From NCBI GenBank assembly GCA_020829485.1, contig JAIVFU010000250.1:1-6500 (forward strand): a stretch of 6,500 bases of DNA, written 5' to 3'. Position numbers and translations under genes: made by a program. Positions 1 to 6,326 of the stretch are shown one piece after another (position 1 is the first letter of the stretch; each line of letters opens with the position of its first letter). The notes beneath the pieces are model-generated. The model did not search any database, was not told where the DNA came from, and was given only the letters and a program-made list of their open reading frames with translations. Source of the DNA: Nostoc sp. CHAB 5834 (GTDB lineage Bacteria > Cyanobacteriota > Cyanobacteriia > Cyanobacteriales > Nostocaceae).

Positions 1-236
1 CAAAACTTCTTTTGGATGAATCAATTAAGACATTAATTGCACGAGTTATGGCAGGTAGTCAAAATCCAACTCTCTACAGACTACTAGGCGATCGCTATTT
101 AGGAGCATTGTTACCAGAAGAAGCGGAACAGACTTACACCATAGCAGCTCAATTAGCTTTGAGCAGTGCCAATACAGATGAATTGAATAAGGTGCAATCA
201 GGGTTGAAATTGGTGAAATGGTTGAAAAATCGTTAA
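1..236 (+). CDS. C-terminal end of a TPR-like protein, cut by the window edge
   Basis: The reading frame is open to the left edge (the codons before the TTG at 12 read Lys-Leu-Leu), so this is most likely the tail of a longer gene rather than a 74-residue protein starting at that TTG. It ends at TAA 234-236. The stretch from LYRLLGDRYL to TIAAQLA has the spacing of one tetratricopeptide repeat (a Tyr-x-x-Leu-Gly-Asp helix, then Glu-Glu-Ala-Glu-x-x-Tyr-x-x-Ala), followed by a basic amphipathic end, LVKWLKNR. TPRs bind other proteins, but nothing here identifies the partner or the main domain, which lies outside the window. A HIP1 octamer falls inside the frame. The gene converges on the CHAT gene with only 11 bp between the two stop codons. 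Coding status is fairly sure; function is unknown. Confidence 0.6.
   Translation, partial: KLLLDESIKTLIARVMAGSQNPTLYRLLGDRYLGALLPEEAEQTYTIAAQLALSSANTDELNKVQSGLKLVKWLKNR
88..95. repeat. HIP1 octamer GCGATCGC
   Basis: This is the palindromic octamer that is strongly over-represented in many cyanobacterial genomes. It lies inside the coding frame of the left-edge gene and supports a cyanobacterial origin for the window. Confidence 0.85.
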
Positions 237-247
237 AGAATATCAAA

Positions 248-2743
248 TTATAGCCAACCGCCAATAAGTAAGAATGCTGCCCAATGGAAAGGGTGTTGGT
301 ATTTAGGGTTTGATATCAGTTGCAATTGTGCAAGACGTAGTGCCTCGACTTTAGTCAAACCATCTTTCAATCCTTGATAAAATTCTTTAATAAGTAAAGC
401 GCTGGAATCAGCATCTACTTGCCATAGAGTGGCTACCGTACTTCTGGCTCCGGCTTGTGCTGCCACTCCAGCCATTCCTAACGCTGATTTCTTATTACCT
501 TTGGCTGTTTGGCAAGCACTCAAAACTAATAATTCAATCCCTTCTTGGGTAGACTGAGTTTTTTGTTTGAGTAAATCATTAAATTCTGAAACAGTAATTG
601 GTTTATCCCAAGCAAAAATCATTGTTCGGTCAGGAACAGAACTAAATTGAGCGTGAGTAGTTAGGTGAACTATTGAAAAATCGTCTGTAGTCAATTCTTT
701 GTCTAACAATGTGCTAATAAACTCCTCATTCAAAAATACTTTTGAAAAATAAATTTCTTTTTTTATATTAGCTATTTCTACTTCCACTCCTGGTAAAGCT
801 TTGAGTCCTTTGGGAGCATTTGAAGCGTTGAAACTAGGGCTTTTCTTGCTGAGTCCAGCAATTAGAACTTTTGACTGTTTCCAAGTTAAAAATTTTGGGT
901 GTTGTACTCTAGAACCTAGAGTACCTGTAATACCGTAGCGCTCGATAAGATAATCTTTTCCATCATGAAGCAAACCCATCGGTAAACTTTGAAAGGATGC
1001 ATCTAAAATAAACACTAATATTTTTGATGAAGTCAAATATTTGATAGGTGCAATTAACAATTTATAAAGTGCTTGAGAATGGTAAAGAATCACATCTTTA
1101 GCAGCATAAGCAAGATTCTTGTCTTGCAAAGTGTCTAAAAGATTATTAATATGTTCTCTAATTAGCTGAGAATTAACAGAATGGTGATGAAGAGAATGTT
1201 CTGGAGATTGGGCAATGACTTCTATGCTATCAGCTAAGTCGATTATATGAATAATCGTCAGGGTAGCATCTAAGTTTTGAATTTCATTTAAAGCTACAAG
1301 GTTAAGTTTGCCACACTGAAGATAATTCTCTAACTCTGTTGTTTTAAATTCTTCGTTTATTTTAATTACTTTTTTAAGGTTGGAATGAGAATCTGCGAAT
1401 AACAATCGCATATAATTACGGTACACAGGTTCTACTTTTTCGTAAAAAAAGAATTGCGTATCTGGATTAGTCCCCAAAAGGTTTGTACGAACTTGGGTTA
1501 AGCTACTAATAGCTGCTTCGTAAAAATCAGAAGCTTCTTGAGATTTTCCTTCTTGACTGTATAAATCACCCAACTGCTGCTGCCATTGGTATGCGACATC
1601 CCATGCCTGAATTGATTGAGCAAATCCTAAAGCTTGCTTAAAGTACCCTTGTGATTTTTCTGGGTTTAATTTGCCTAGAGTCCCCCAACAGAATGATTGT
1701 AGAATTTGATTGTTAATACTTTCAGAGGCTTGTAAGGCTGACTCTACATACTGTATAGCTATAGACTGTAATTGTTTGTTTGAAGTTTTACTTAGACTAT
1801 CAGCAAAGTTTAGCTTCGCATAAGCAGACTGGCTAACAGGTAATTCATTAAAGGAGAAAGAGTTTTTTATGATTGAGTCTATTAAAGGTTGAATCTGTTG
1901 ATTAATATGGATTTTAGTAGTCGCAAATCTATTATTTACTTCTGACTCTCTTTTCAGCCAGTTATCAAAATCAAACAATAACTTCAAACTGTACAGTTGA
2001 GCTTGCAATTTAACTCCTGCTGGAGCTTTTTCTAGGTTACTCACTTGTTTATAATACTCAAGTGATAAGAAAGCATTTTTATGCATCCTAGCAAGAGTTT
2101 CTTTTTTGTAAATTAGTTCTTCTATCCACTTGTATTGGATGTGCGAACTCTCATACATTGAGTGTTTAGTATTCCCCAACGAAAGTAAAATTGAACTAAC
2201 TTCCTCCTTTGGTTTCATTTGTTGAGTGAGCGATAACGTTTCCTTTAAAACTATTTCCGACTCATCTAACTTACCTACTAAACGTAAAACATCTCCCAGA
2301 TTCCGTAGTCCTAGCAAATTTACTGGCGTTGGATTTACTTGATGAATTGCTGCATAAAGTGCTTTTTCATCAAATTCTCTATATGGATTAAGCGTTGAAG
2401 AAAAAATCCGCTTATCCATTTTTAAAGCTGACAACATGGTATCGTAGGCGTTAGAATATAACCCCAAAGCTTGTTGAGCGAGATTTTGGTTGATTAAATT
2501 TCCAGTGACCCCATCAGGTAGTCCCAGTTGACGATAAATCTTCGTAGCTTCTTCCCAAGTCCCAAGAGCCTCCCAATATTGCCCCTGATTTAACTGTTTA
2601 TGTCCTTGAGCAGTCAAAAATTGCGCCTGCCTGTGTTGTGCATTTTTATTCACACCCTGAGCCATGAGTCGGGATGGCTTGCCAACAGCCATTAACAAAC
2701 TTGTGAACCACAAAAATAAGTACCCGCGTCTAGTGATTTTCAT
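248..2743 (-). CDS. Exported TPR-CHAT domain protein (caspase-like peptidase family)
   Basis: Protein of 831 residues. I place the start at the ATG at 2743, not at the upstream alternative at 2779: this ATG overlaps the stop of the preceding gene as ATGA, and it begins a signal peptide (basic MKITRR, hydrophobic core to about residue 21, likely cleavage after LMA at 28). TPR-like helices lie at about 41-73, 146-172 and 384-415, with a poorly repetitive helical region between them. The linker QVRTNLLGTNPDTQF (417-431) is typical of cyanobacterial TPR-CHAT proteins. The CHAT domain runs from about 552 to the end: LLHDG near 591-595, candidate catalytic His697 in HLTTHA, Cys744 in LSACQTA, LWQVDADSS at 773-781, and HPFHWAAFLLIG at 817-828. 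Both residues of the His/Cys pair are present, so it may be an active cysteine peptidase; the substrate is unknown. The exoprotein gene lies immediately upstream. No clear Shine-Dalgarno is seen, which fits translational coupling. Confidence 0.92.
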   Translation of the reverse strand: MKITRRGYLFLWFTSLLMAVGKPSRLMAQGVNKNAQHRQAQFLTAQGHKQLNQGQYWEALGTWEEATKIYRQLGLPDGVTGNLINQNLAQQALGLYSNAYDTMLSALKMDKRIFSSTLNPYREFDEKALYAAIHQVNPTPVNLLGLRNLGDVLRLVGKLDESEIVLKETLSLTQQMKPKEEVSSILLSLGNTKHSMYESSHIQYKWIEELIYKKETLARMHKNAFLSLEYYKQVSNLEKAPAGVKLQAQLYSLKLLFDFDNWLKRESEVNNRFATTKIHINQQIQPLIDSIIKNSFSFNELPVSQSAYAKLNFADSLSKTSNKQLQSIAIQYVESALQASESINNQILQSFCWGTLGKLNPEKSQGYFKQALGFAQSIQAWDVAYQWQQQLGDLYSQEGKSQEASDFYEAAISSLTQVRTNLLGTNPDTQFFFYEKVEPVYRNYMRLLFADSHSNLKKVIKINEEFKTTELENYLQCGKLNLVALNEIQNLDATLTIIHIIDLADSIEVIAQSPEHSLHHHSVNSQLIREHINNLLDTLQDKNLAYAAKDVILYHSQALYKLLIAPIKYLTSSKILVFILDASFQSLPMGLLHDGKDYLIERYGITGTLGSRVQHPKFLTWKQSKVLIAGLSKKSPSFNASNAPKGLKALPGVEVEIANIKKEIYFSKVFLNEEFISTLLDKELTTDDFSIVHLTTHAQFSSVPDRTMIFAWDKPITVSEFNDLLKQKTQSTQEGIELLVLSACQTAKGNKKSALGMAGVAAQAGARSTVATLWQVDADSSALLIKEFYQGLKDGLTKVEALRLAQLQLISNPKYQHPFHWAAFLLIGGWL
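2740..2743 (-). promoter_or_regulatory. ATGA stop-start overlap (translational coupling)
   Basis: Read on the minus strand, the TGA that ends the haemagglutinin frame overlaps the ATG that starts the CHAT gene by sharing bases, giving ATGA. The bases just upstream are AT-rich and contain no convincing ribosome-binding site, so reinitiation by ribosomes finishing the upstream gene is the likely way the CHAT gene is translated. This also decides its start codon. Confidence 0.85.
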
Positions 2744-4437
2744 GGCAAAAATTTTGATACAGAATCTTGAGCAAAGCAAGAACCATCAGGCGACGACGAA
2801 GCAACAGCAATCTCTTTATTCGGTTTTGCTAATAAGTTAACGTCTCCTGATGGTTCTATTACCGCAGTTTGGGCTTCTACAATTGGTTTTACTTCTTGGA
2901 TTGGCAGTTTTAGTTTCTCTGAGTTATCACTTGCTTGAACTGAAATAGACTCATCCTGCCATCCATTATTGTTAGATAGTTGGTCTTGAAGAGTACGTGG
3001 TGGGCTACCAGTTCCAATGATCACAAAACTACTCGCCGTTGTGCCTGAACGTCCTTGGCAAACTGATACAATTTGTGGGGTCTCTGAAATTCCTTCTAGC
3101 TGTACTTTATTGAAATTAAAATTAGTGAACCGAGCGTCAACTTGAATTGTGCCATCAATTCCTAACTGCGAACTGGCTTCCAATTGGCTGTTAGGTGAAA
3201 TGAAGAATGCTATGGCATCTATATCGATATTTCCGCCGCGTCCTTTGAAAGCGTTGGCCGTAATACTGCTGTTTTTTGCAAGAACTAGAATATTTGCTTT
3301 GACATCGACGTTGCCACCGTCACCATCTGTGCCTTGTTGACCAGCAGTTGCAGAGATAGTGCCATTGTTTAATTGAAGAATGTTTGACTGAACTCCAATG
3401 TCGCCTCCTTCTCCAATCTCAGTGGTGGCACTGATTCCTCCGTTATTGGTAATATTGATTCCATTGGCGTTAATTTGAATACTCCCGGCGTTGCCAAGAC
3501 CGTCATTGCGGACACTAATCAGAGCGTTGCCAGTAATATTCAAAAGAGGAGTATTAATAGCTATATTTCCTGAGTTACCAGAAGGAATGGGAGGAAGTCC
3601 GAATAAATTCCGTATGATTTGAGACTCGATATTAGCTGATGAAATTACTAAGCTAGGATTTTGAGAACTAGGCACACCTTTTATATCTATGGAATTTGAA
3701 GCATTTATAGTAACACTTCCACTATCACCATTTGCTAAGGTAGAAGAATCAATCCTGCCCCCGTCTCGAACTATTAATCTTGATGTATTGACTGTTAAAT
3801 TACCTGCGTTACCAGCATTCAAAGTTGTAGCAGATAAAATACTTGGTTGAAAGGTAATTGGTGCATATCCCTCGACTATTACAGAGTCAGTTGCATTTAT
3901 CGTTACGTCTCCTCCTCTACCAGTTCCTAATGTTGAAGATCCTATTGCACCACCACCTGTAGCGATAAGTCCTTGCGTTGATACCGCAATGTTGCCAGCA
4001 TTTCCAGAACCAAATGTTCCAGCAGTAATAAGACTAAAAACACCGGAATTGAGAGGTGAAACTCCGACTAAATTTACAGAGTCAGTTGCATTTATAATTA
4101 TATTGCCACTGTTGGCAGGACTAAATGTCAAAGAATTTATTTGCCCTCCAGCCCGAAGAATTAATCTTGTAGTTGATATTTTTATGTCTCCAGATTTGCC
4201 GAGTCCTATAGTTTCATTCCGTAAACTACCGGCAATTTTAGCAACTGGATCAGTGCCACTTATGTCTAAGGAGTCGGAAGCATTTACTTGTAACGTTCCT
4301 CCTGGCAATAATCCTTGATTTTGAATTAAAATTACGGAACCGTCAGTAAGTGTAATCTTTTGTCCTTGTACCTGGATAGAACCGCTACTAACGCCACTAG
4401 CATTAACTAAAGCACGTTTTGATAGTTGAATATCCAA
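2740..4437 (-). CDS. 5'-truncated filamentous haemagglutinin-type exoprotein (TpsA), probable pseudogene
   Basis: Open frame of 565 residues, rich in Asn, Gly, Ser and Thr, built of beta-helix rungs that alternate motifs such as GNIIINATDSVNLVG, GDVTINATDSVIVEG and GNLTVNTSRLIVRDGG. In cyanobacterial two-partner-secretion exoproteins this repeat region follows an N-terminal secretion domain. Here the signal peptide and the whole secretion (haemagglutination-activity) domain are missing. The frame begins with a TTG directly after an in-frame TGA at 4438-4440, and its first residues, DIQLSKRALVNASG, already resemble the middle of the family. The C-terminus looks complete: after the helix come VCQGRSG with Cys460, SSFVIIGTGSPP, a Pro/Glu-rich linker and Cys554 near the end. 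Without the N-terminus the product could not enter the secretion route. The frame has stayed open and is coupled to the CHAT gene, so the truncation may be recent. Family call is strong; expression is doubtful. Confidence 0.85.
   Translation of the reverse strand: MDIQLSKRALVNASGVSSGSIQVQGQKITLTDGSVILIQNQGLLPGGTLQVNASDSLDISGTDPVAKIAGSLRNETIGLGKSGDIKISTTRLILRAGGQINSLTFSPANSGNIIINATDSVNLVGVSPLNSGVFSLITAGTFGSGNAGNIAVSTQGLIATGGGAIGSSTLGTGRGGDVTINATDSVIVEGYAPITFQPSILSATTLNAGNAGNLTVNTSRLIVRDGGRIDSSTLANGDSGSVTINASNSIDIKGVPSSQNPSLVISSANIESQIIRNLFGLPPIPSGNSGNIAINTPLLNITGNALISVRNDGLGNAGSIQINANGINITNNGGISATTEIGEGGDIGVQSNILQLNNGTISATAGQQGTDGDGGNVDVKANILVLAKNSSITANAFKGRGGNIDIDAIAFFISPNSQLEASSQLGIDGTIQVDARFTNFNFNKVQLEGISETPQIVSVCQGRSGTTASSFVIIGTGSPPRTLQDQLSNNNGWQDESISVQASDNSEKLKLPIQEVKPIVEAQTAVIEPSGDVNLLAKPNKEIAVASSSPDGSCFAQDSVSKFLP
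3881..3900. repeat. 20-bp direct repeat inside the exoprotein gene, copy 1
   Basis: This 20-bp segment, encoding the NATDSV rung motif (residues 181-186), is identical to bases 4076-4095. The two are 195 bp (65 codons) apart and in frame, showing that the beta-helix region grew or is homogenised through repeat units at DNA level. Confidence 0.8.
4076..4095. repeat. 20-bp direct repeat inside the exoprotein gene, copy 2
   Basis: Identical to 3881-3900 and encodes the NATDSV motif at residues 116-121 of the exoprotein fragment. Confidence 0.8.
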
Positions 4438-4452
4438 TCAATCAAGAAGTTC
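4437..4452. other. Rearrangement junction between tpsA and tpsB fragments
   Basis: To the left, minus-strand sequence still encodes exoprotein repeat residues up to about 4434. To the right, plus-strand sequence encodes recognisable ShlB barrel residues (PDSRFFSW) from 4452. Each gene is cut in mid-domain and they meet on opposite strands within about 15 bp. No transposon or long repeat lies at the join; the only local repetition I see is GATAGT at 4421-4426 and 4455-4460, and ATCAATCA. Confidence 0.8.
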
Positions 4453-4940
4453 CCGATAGTCGATTTTTCTCATGGCTTGCACAAGCTCAATGGGCGCGTC
4501 TTTTAGCTCCTGAAACTATATTTTTGTTCCGCTTGAATACGCAACTGTCATCGACTTCGCTTCTACCTTTCGAGCAGTTTGGACTAGGTGGAATTGACAG
4601 TATCCGTGGCTATCGCCAAGACCTTCTGCTAGATGACAACGGCGCTTTTGTTTCAGCCGAAGTTCAAGTCCCAGTATTTCGGACATCGGGGAGCAATGGT
4701 CTGTTGCAAGTTATACCCTTTGTAGATTTAGGAGTCGCTTGGAATAATTCGAGCCAGGACAATTCTAATACCAGCAGTCCGAATACTTTAGCTGCTGTTG
4801 GTCTAGGCTTACGTTGGTCACAAGGCGATCGCTTGACTGCTCGTCTTGACTGGGGCATTCCTTTGATAGCAGTTGACCAGCCAGATGGGACATGGCAGGA
4901 AAACGGGATTTATTTCTCGGTGATTTATAATCCTTTTTGA
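4441..4940 (+). pseudogene. C-terminal fragment of a ShlB/FhaC/HecB-family TpsB outer-membrane transporter
   Basis: About 165 residues corresponding to the last part of the beta-barrel of a two-partner-secretion transporter, the Omp85-superfamily pore that exports haemagglutinin-type exoproteins. Visible family hallmarks are PDSRFFSWLAQAQW, LLPFEQFGLGGIDSIRGYRQDLLL (with the IRGY form of the VRGF/Y motif of loop L6), a barrel strand VIPFVDLGVAWN, VGLGLRW, RLDWGIPL, and a terminal Phe after YFSVIYNP, the usual outer-membrane-protein C-terminus. Complete family members are roughly 550-600 residues. The signal peptide, the POTRA domains that recognise TpsA, and the first barrel strands are absent. 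The frame can be read back to a TTG at 4419, but those codons are antisense exoprotein sequence, and a stop lies at 4404-4406. A functional product is not expected. It is the natural partner of the adjacent TpsA fragment but points the opposite way. Confidence 0.85.
4825..4832. repeat. HIP1 octamer GCGATCGC
   Basis: Second copy of the cyanobacterial HIP1 palindrome, inside the transporter fragment (SQGDRLTARLDW region). Confidence 0.85.
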
Positions 4941-5007
4941 TTTATTAAGAAATTAGACAAGTATGTAGTATGTTATCCGGTTTAGCGTGTAAAACAATAC
5001 TCAAGTC

Positions 5008-5724
5008 TTATTCTTCATCTTCATCCTCGAAATCATCATCGCCATGTTCTTCGTACCACTTTCTTTCCTCCTCCAAAGCGATTTCTCTTGATATCCTTTT
5101 TCTTTCTAGGGCTTCCTTTTCAAGATTTTCTCTTTCTATTCGTTCTCTCTCTCTTGTTTCTCTTTCTATTCGTTCTCTCTCTCTTGTTTCTCTTTCTACC
5201 CGTTCTCTCGATAGCCGAATTAATCGCCGCTCCACTTGCTCACAGTAGAAATCCAAAGCCTTACCTGTGATTGCTCCGGTAATCGCACCACCAGCTAAGA
5301 ATATCAAGGCAGTTTTCCAGCCGTTAATGGGATTACCACTCCACTCCAGAGTACCTTCATTGATCCACACCAGTAGAAAATAGACAATAATTCCAACAAC
5401 CGTATTAATTACAGCAAAAACTCTCGGTGTCATTTCGGATTGACGAAGTATCAACCACTGTGAGAAGGTGAGCATCACACCAAAGATGACGGCAGCAATA
5501 GCACAAAGAATAACATTACCTGGGAAACTAAACGGATCTACTCTAAATTTAATGATTAGTGCGATCGTAATCGGGGCAGAGAGCAAAAAGCTTATGAGTA
5601 AGGTAGCACTAATGGCAAGAAACCAGTAGCGACCGAGATAACCCAGGCGTAATTCTAACAACCACTCTTGTACTCCAAACAAAGTCATCCAGAATGCAAT
5701 ACCCGCCGTCAAATAATCAAGCAT
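5008..5724 (-). CDS. Multi-pass membrane protein with a charged coiled-coil C-terminal tail
   Basis: Protein of 238 residues that I do not recognise as a named family. The first 160 residues hold about five hydrophobic segments (roughly 5-22, 33-58, 70-93, 102-121, 136-156), the last being small-residue rich (FLAGGAITGAITGKAL). From about 162 to 220 the chain is almost entirely Arg and Glu with regularly placed Ile or Leu, including two 10-residue units RERERIERET. This would form a long cytoplasmic single helix or coiled coil. The protein ends in an acidic run (DDDFEDEDEE). The fold suggests an inner- or thylakoid-membrane anchor with a rod-like scaffold tail; function is unknown. The ATG at 5724 is the first start after an in-frame stop at 5731-5733 and lacks an obvious Shine-Dalgarno. 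That stop lies inside the adjoining inverted repeat, so the true N-terminus could have been altered by the repeat. A 67-bp gap with no visible terminator separates it from the transporter fragment. Confidence 0.75.
   Translation of the reverse strand: MLDYLTAGIAFWMTLFGVQEWLLELRLGYLGRYWFLAISATLLISFLLSAPITIALIIKFRVDPFSFPGNVILCAIAAVIFGVMLTFSQWLILRQSEMTPRVFAVINTVVGIIVYFLLVWINEGTLEWSGNPINGWKTALIFLAGGAITGAITGKALDFYCEQVERRLIRLSRERVERETRERERIERETRERERIERENLEKEALERKRISREIALEEERKWYEEHGDDDFEDEDEE
5131..5210. repeat. 30-bp in-frame tandem repeat in the coiled-coil tail
   Basis: Bases 5131-5160 and 5161-5190 are identical 30-bp units, followed by a diverging partial copy to 5210. Each unit encodes ten residues of the Arg/Glu-rich tail, so copy-number change would lengthen or shorten the helix without a frameshift. 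The plus strand is an almost pure pyrimidine tract. Confidence 0.9.
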
Positions 5725-5746
5725 TAGCCGTTATCAAGTATCCGCA

Positions 5747-5767
5747 TTATCAATTATCAGTTATCAG
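5747..5767. repeat. Heptamer tandem repeat TTATCAA/TTATCAG
   Basis: Three consecutive 7-bp units (TTATCAA, TTATCAG, TTATCAG), of the short tandemly repeated repetitive (STRR) type described from heterocystous cyanobacteria. It overlaps the inner end of the left inverted repeat. Confidence 0.7.
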
Positions 5768-5780
5768 TCAGAAACCGTGA

Positions 5781-5808
5781 TAACTGTTTACTGTTAACTG
5801 TTTACTGA
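5781..5808. repeat. Heptamer tandem repeat TAACTGT/TTACTGT
   Basis: Four consecutive 7-bp units: TAACTGT, TTACTGT, TAACTGT, TTACTGA. The run is roughly the inverse of the CAGTGAA heptamers at 5866-5879 and forms the inner stem of the inverted-repeat element. Confidence 0.75.
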
Positions 5809-5843
5809 TTTAAAGAGGGTAATTTCTAGAATAAGCTGAAATT

Positions 5844-5857
5844 GAGTCAGGAGTCAG
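5844..5857. repeat. Heptamer tandem repeat GAGTCAG
   Basis: Two adjacent identical 7-bp units near the centre of the inverted-repeat element; same period as the other STRR-like runs. Confidence 0.6.
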
Positions 5858-5865
5858 AATTGAAT

Positions 5866-5879
5866 CAGTGAACAGTGAA
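5866..5879. repeat. Heptamer tandem repeat CAGTGAA
   Basis: Two identical 7-bp units followed by CAGTTATC. The block is the inverse of the left-hand TAACTGT/TTACTGT run. Confidence 0.7.
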
Positions 5880-6018
5880 CAGTTATCTTTTCGTGCAGTA
5901 AAACTGGTAATGCGGATACTTGATAACTGTTGAATGGCACGCTTGTAAAGCTGAAGGGTAAGAATGCTCCACTTGGGCACTTGTGCTATTCGGCGCAGAG
6001 GGAAATTTCTATTTCTTG

Positions 6019-6033
6019 GGAACCAATGGTTCC
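6019..6033. repeat. Palindrome GGAACCA-A-TGGTTCC at the array edge
   Basis: Perfect 7-bp arms around one central base. It is preserved in the first copy and nearly so in the last copy, but broken in the inner copies of the 55-bp array. A protein-binding site or end sequence is possible; no function is shown. Confidence 0.65.
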
Positions 6034-6256
6034 TAGAATCCAATTAACTCTCGGTCATATAGCTTATCTGTTGGGAACCAATGGTGACTAGAATCCAGTT
6101 AACTCTCTTGTGTGCAGCTTATCTGTTGGGAACCAATGGTGACTAGAATCCAGTTAACTCTCTTGTGTGCAGTTTATCTGTTGGGAACCAATGGTGACTA
6201 GAATCCAGTTAACAAACTTCGGCGGGTTGAAGTCCCCGGCTTCTAACAAGCCGCAA

Positions 6257-6291
6257 GTTTTGTGGCGGGGTCTAAATCCCCGTTACAAAAC
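6257..6291 (+). repeat. Long stem-loop within the insertion
   Basis: GTTTTGT (6257-6263) pairs with ACAAAAC (6285-6291), and CGGGG (6266-6270) pairs with CCCCG (6278-6282), around a 7-base loop TCTAAAT. The two intervening GG/TT positions pair only as G-U, which works in an RNA copied from the plus strand but not in the complementary RNA. No T-tract follows, so a simple rho-independent terminator is unlikely. A second, weaker hairpin (AAACTTCGGC 6214-6223 with GCCGCAAGTTT 6250-6260) precedes it. Confidence 0.7.
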
Positions 6292-6293
6292 GT

Positions 6294-6326
6294 AATTGCG
6301 AATTGCGAATTGCGAATTGCGAATTG
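6294..6326. repeat. Heptamer tandem repeat AATTGCG, about 4.7 copies
   Basis: Four exact 7-bp units plus AATTG. It is a classical STRR-type run and forms the right end of the inserted segment. Confidence 0.9.

Larger units (their letters stand above)
5730..5927. mobile_element. 198-bp element bounded by perfect 20-bp inverted repeats (MITE-like)
   Basis: Bases 5730-5749 are the exact reverse complement of 5908-5927. A second inverted pair lies inside (5779-5788 with 5878-5887, extended imperfectly by the neighbouring heptamers), and at the centre AATTTC (5821-5826) faces GAAATT (5838-5843). The whole piece can therefore fold into a long nested hairpin. It encodes no protein, consistent with a non-autonomous miniature element. 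I see no target-site duplication, so mobility is inferred from structure only. The left end lies 5 bp from the start codon of the membrane-protein gene. Confidence 0.6.

Noticed and set aside
2744..2779. Upstream start codon for the CHAT gene
   Set aside because: It would add MLCSRFCIKIFA in front of a good signal peptide and overlap the exoprotein gene by 40 bp; the ATGA overlap start at 2743 explains the context better.
3149..4318. Plus-strand open frames within the exoprotein region
   Set aside because: They lie opposite the beta-helix repeats and arise from the codon bias of Asn/Gly/Thr-rich coding; no motif supports them.
4419..4440. TTG at 4419 as a genuine start of the transporter fragment
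   Set aside because: These codons are the antisense of exoprotein coding sequence; family-like residues begin only at about 4441-4452, and a signal peptide and POTRA domains are absent.
4970..5270. Plus-strand Ser/Leu/Phe-rich open frames
   Set aside because: They are antisense shadows of the Arg/Glu repeat tail; the low-complexity composition comes from the pyrimidine-rich repeat. The minus-strand frame has a full membrane domain and a sensible end.
5810..6043. Minus-strand open frame of 77 codons
   Set aside because: It spans the inverted-repeat element, its heptamers and the first 55-bp copy; composition is unlike a protein and it has no recognisable motif or ribosome-binding site.
6257..6291. 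Rho-independent terminator
   Set aside because: The stem is strong but no T-tract follows it, and it sits inside an inserted repeat rather than at a gene end.
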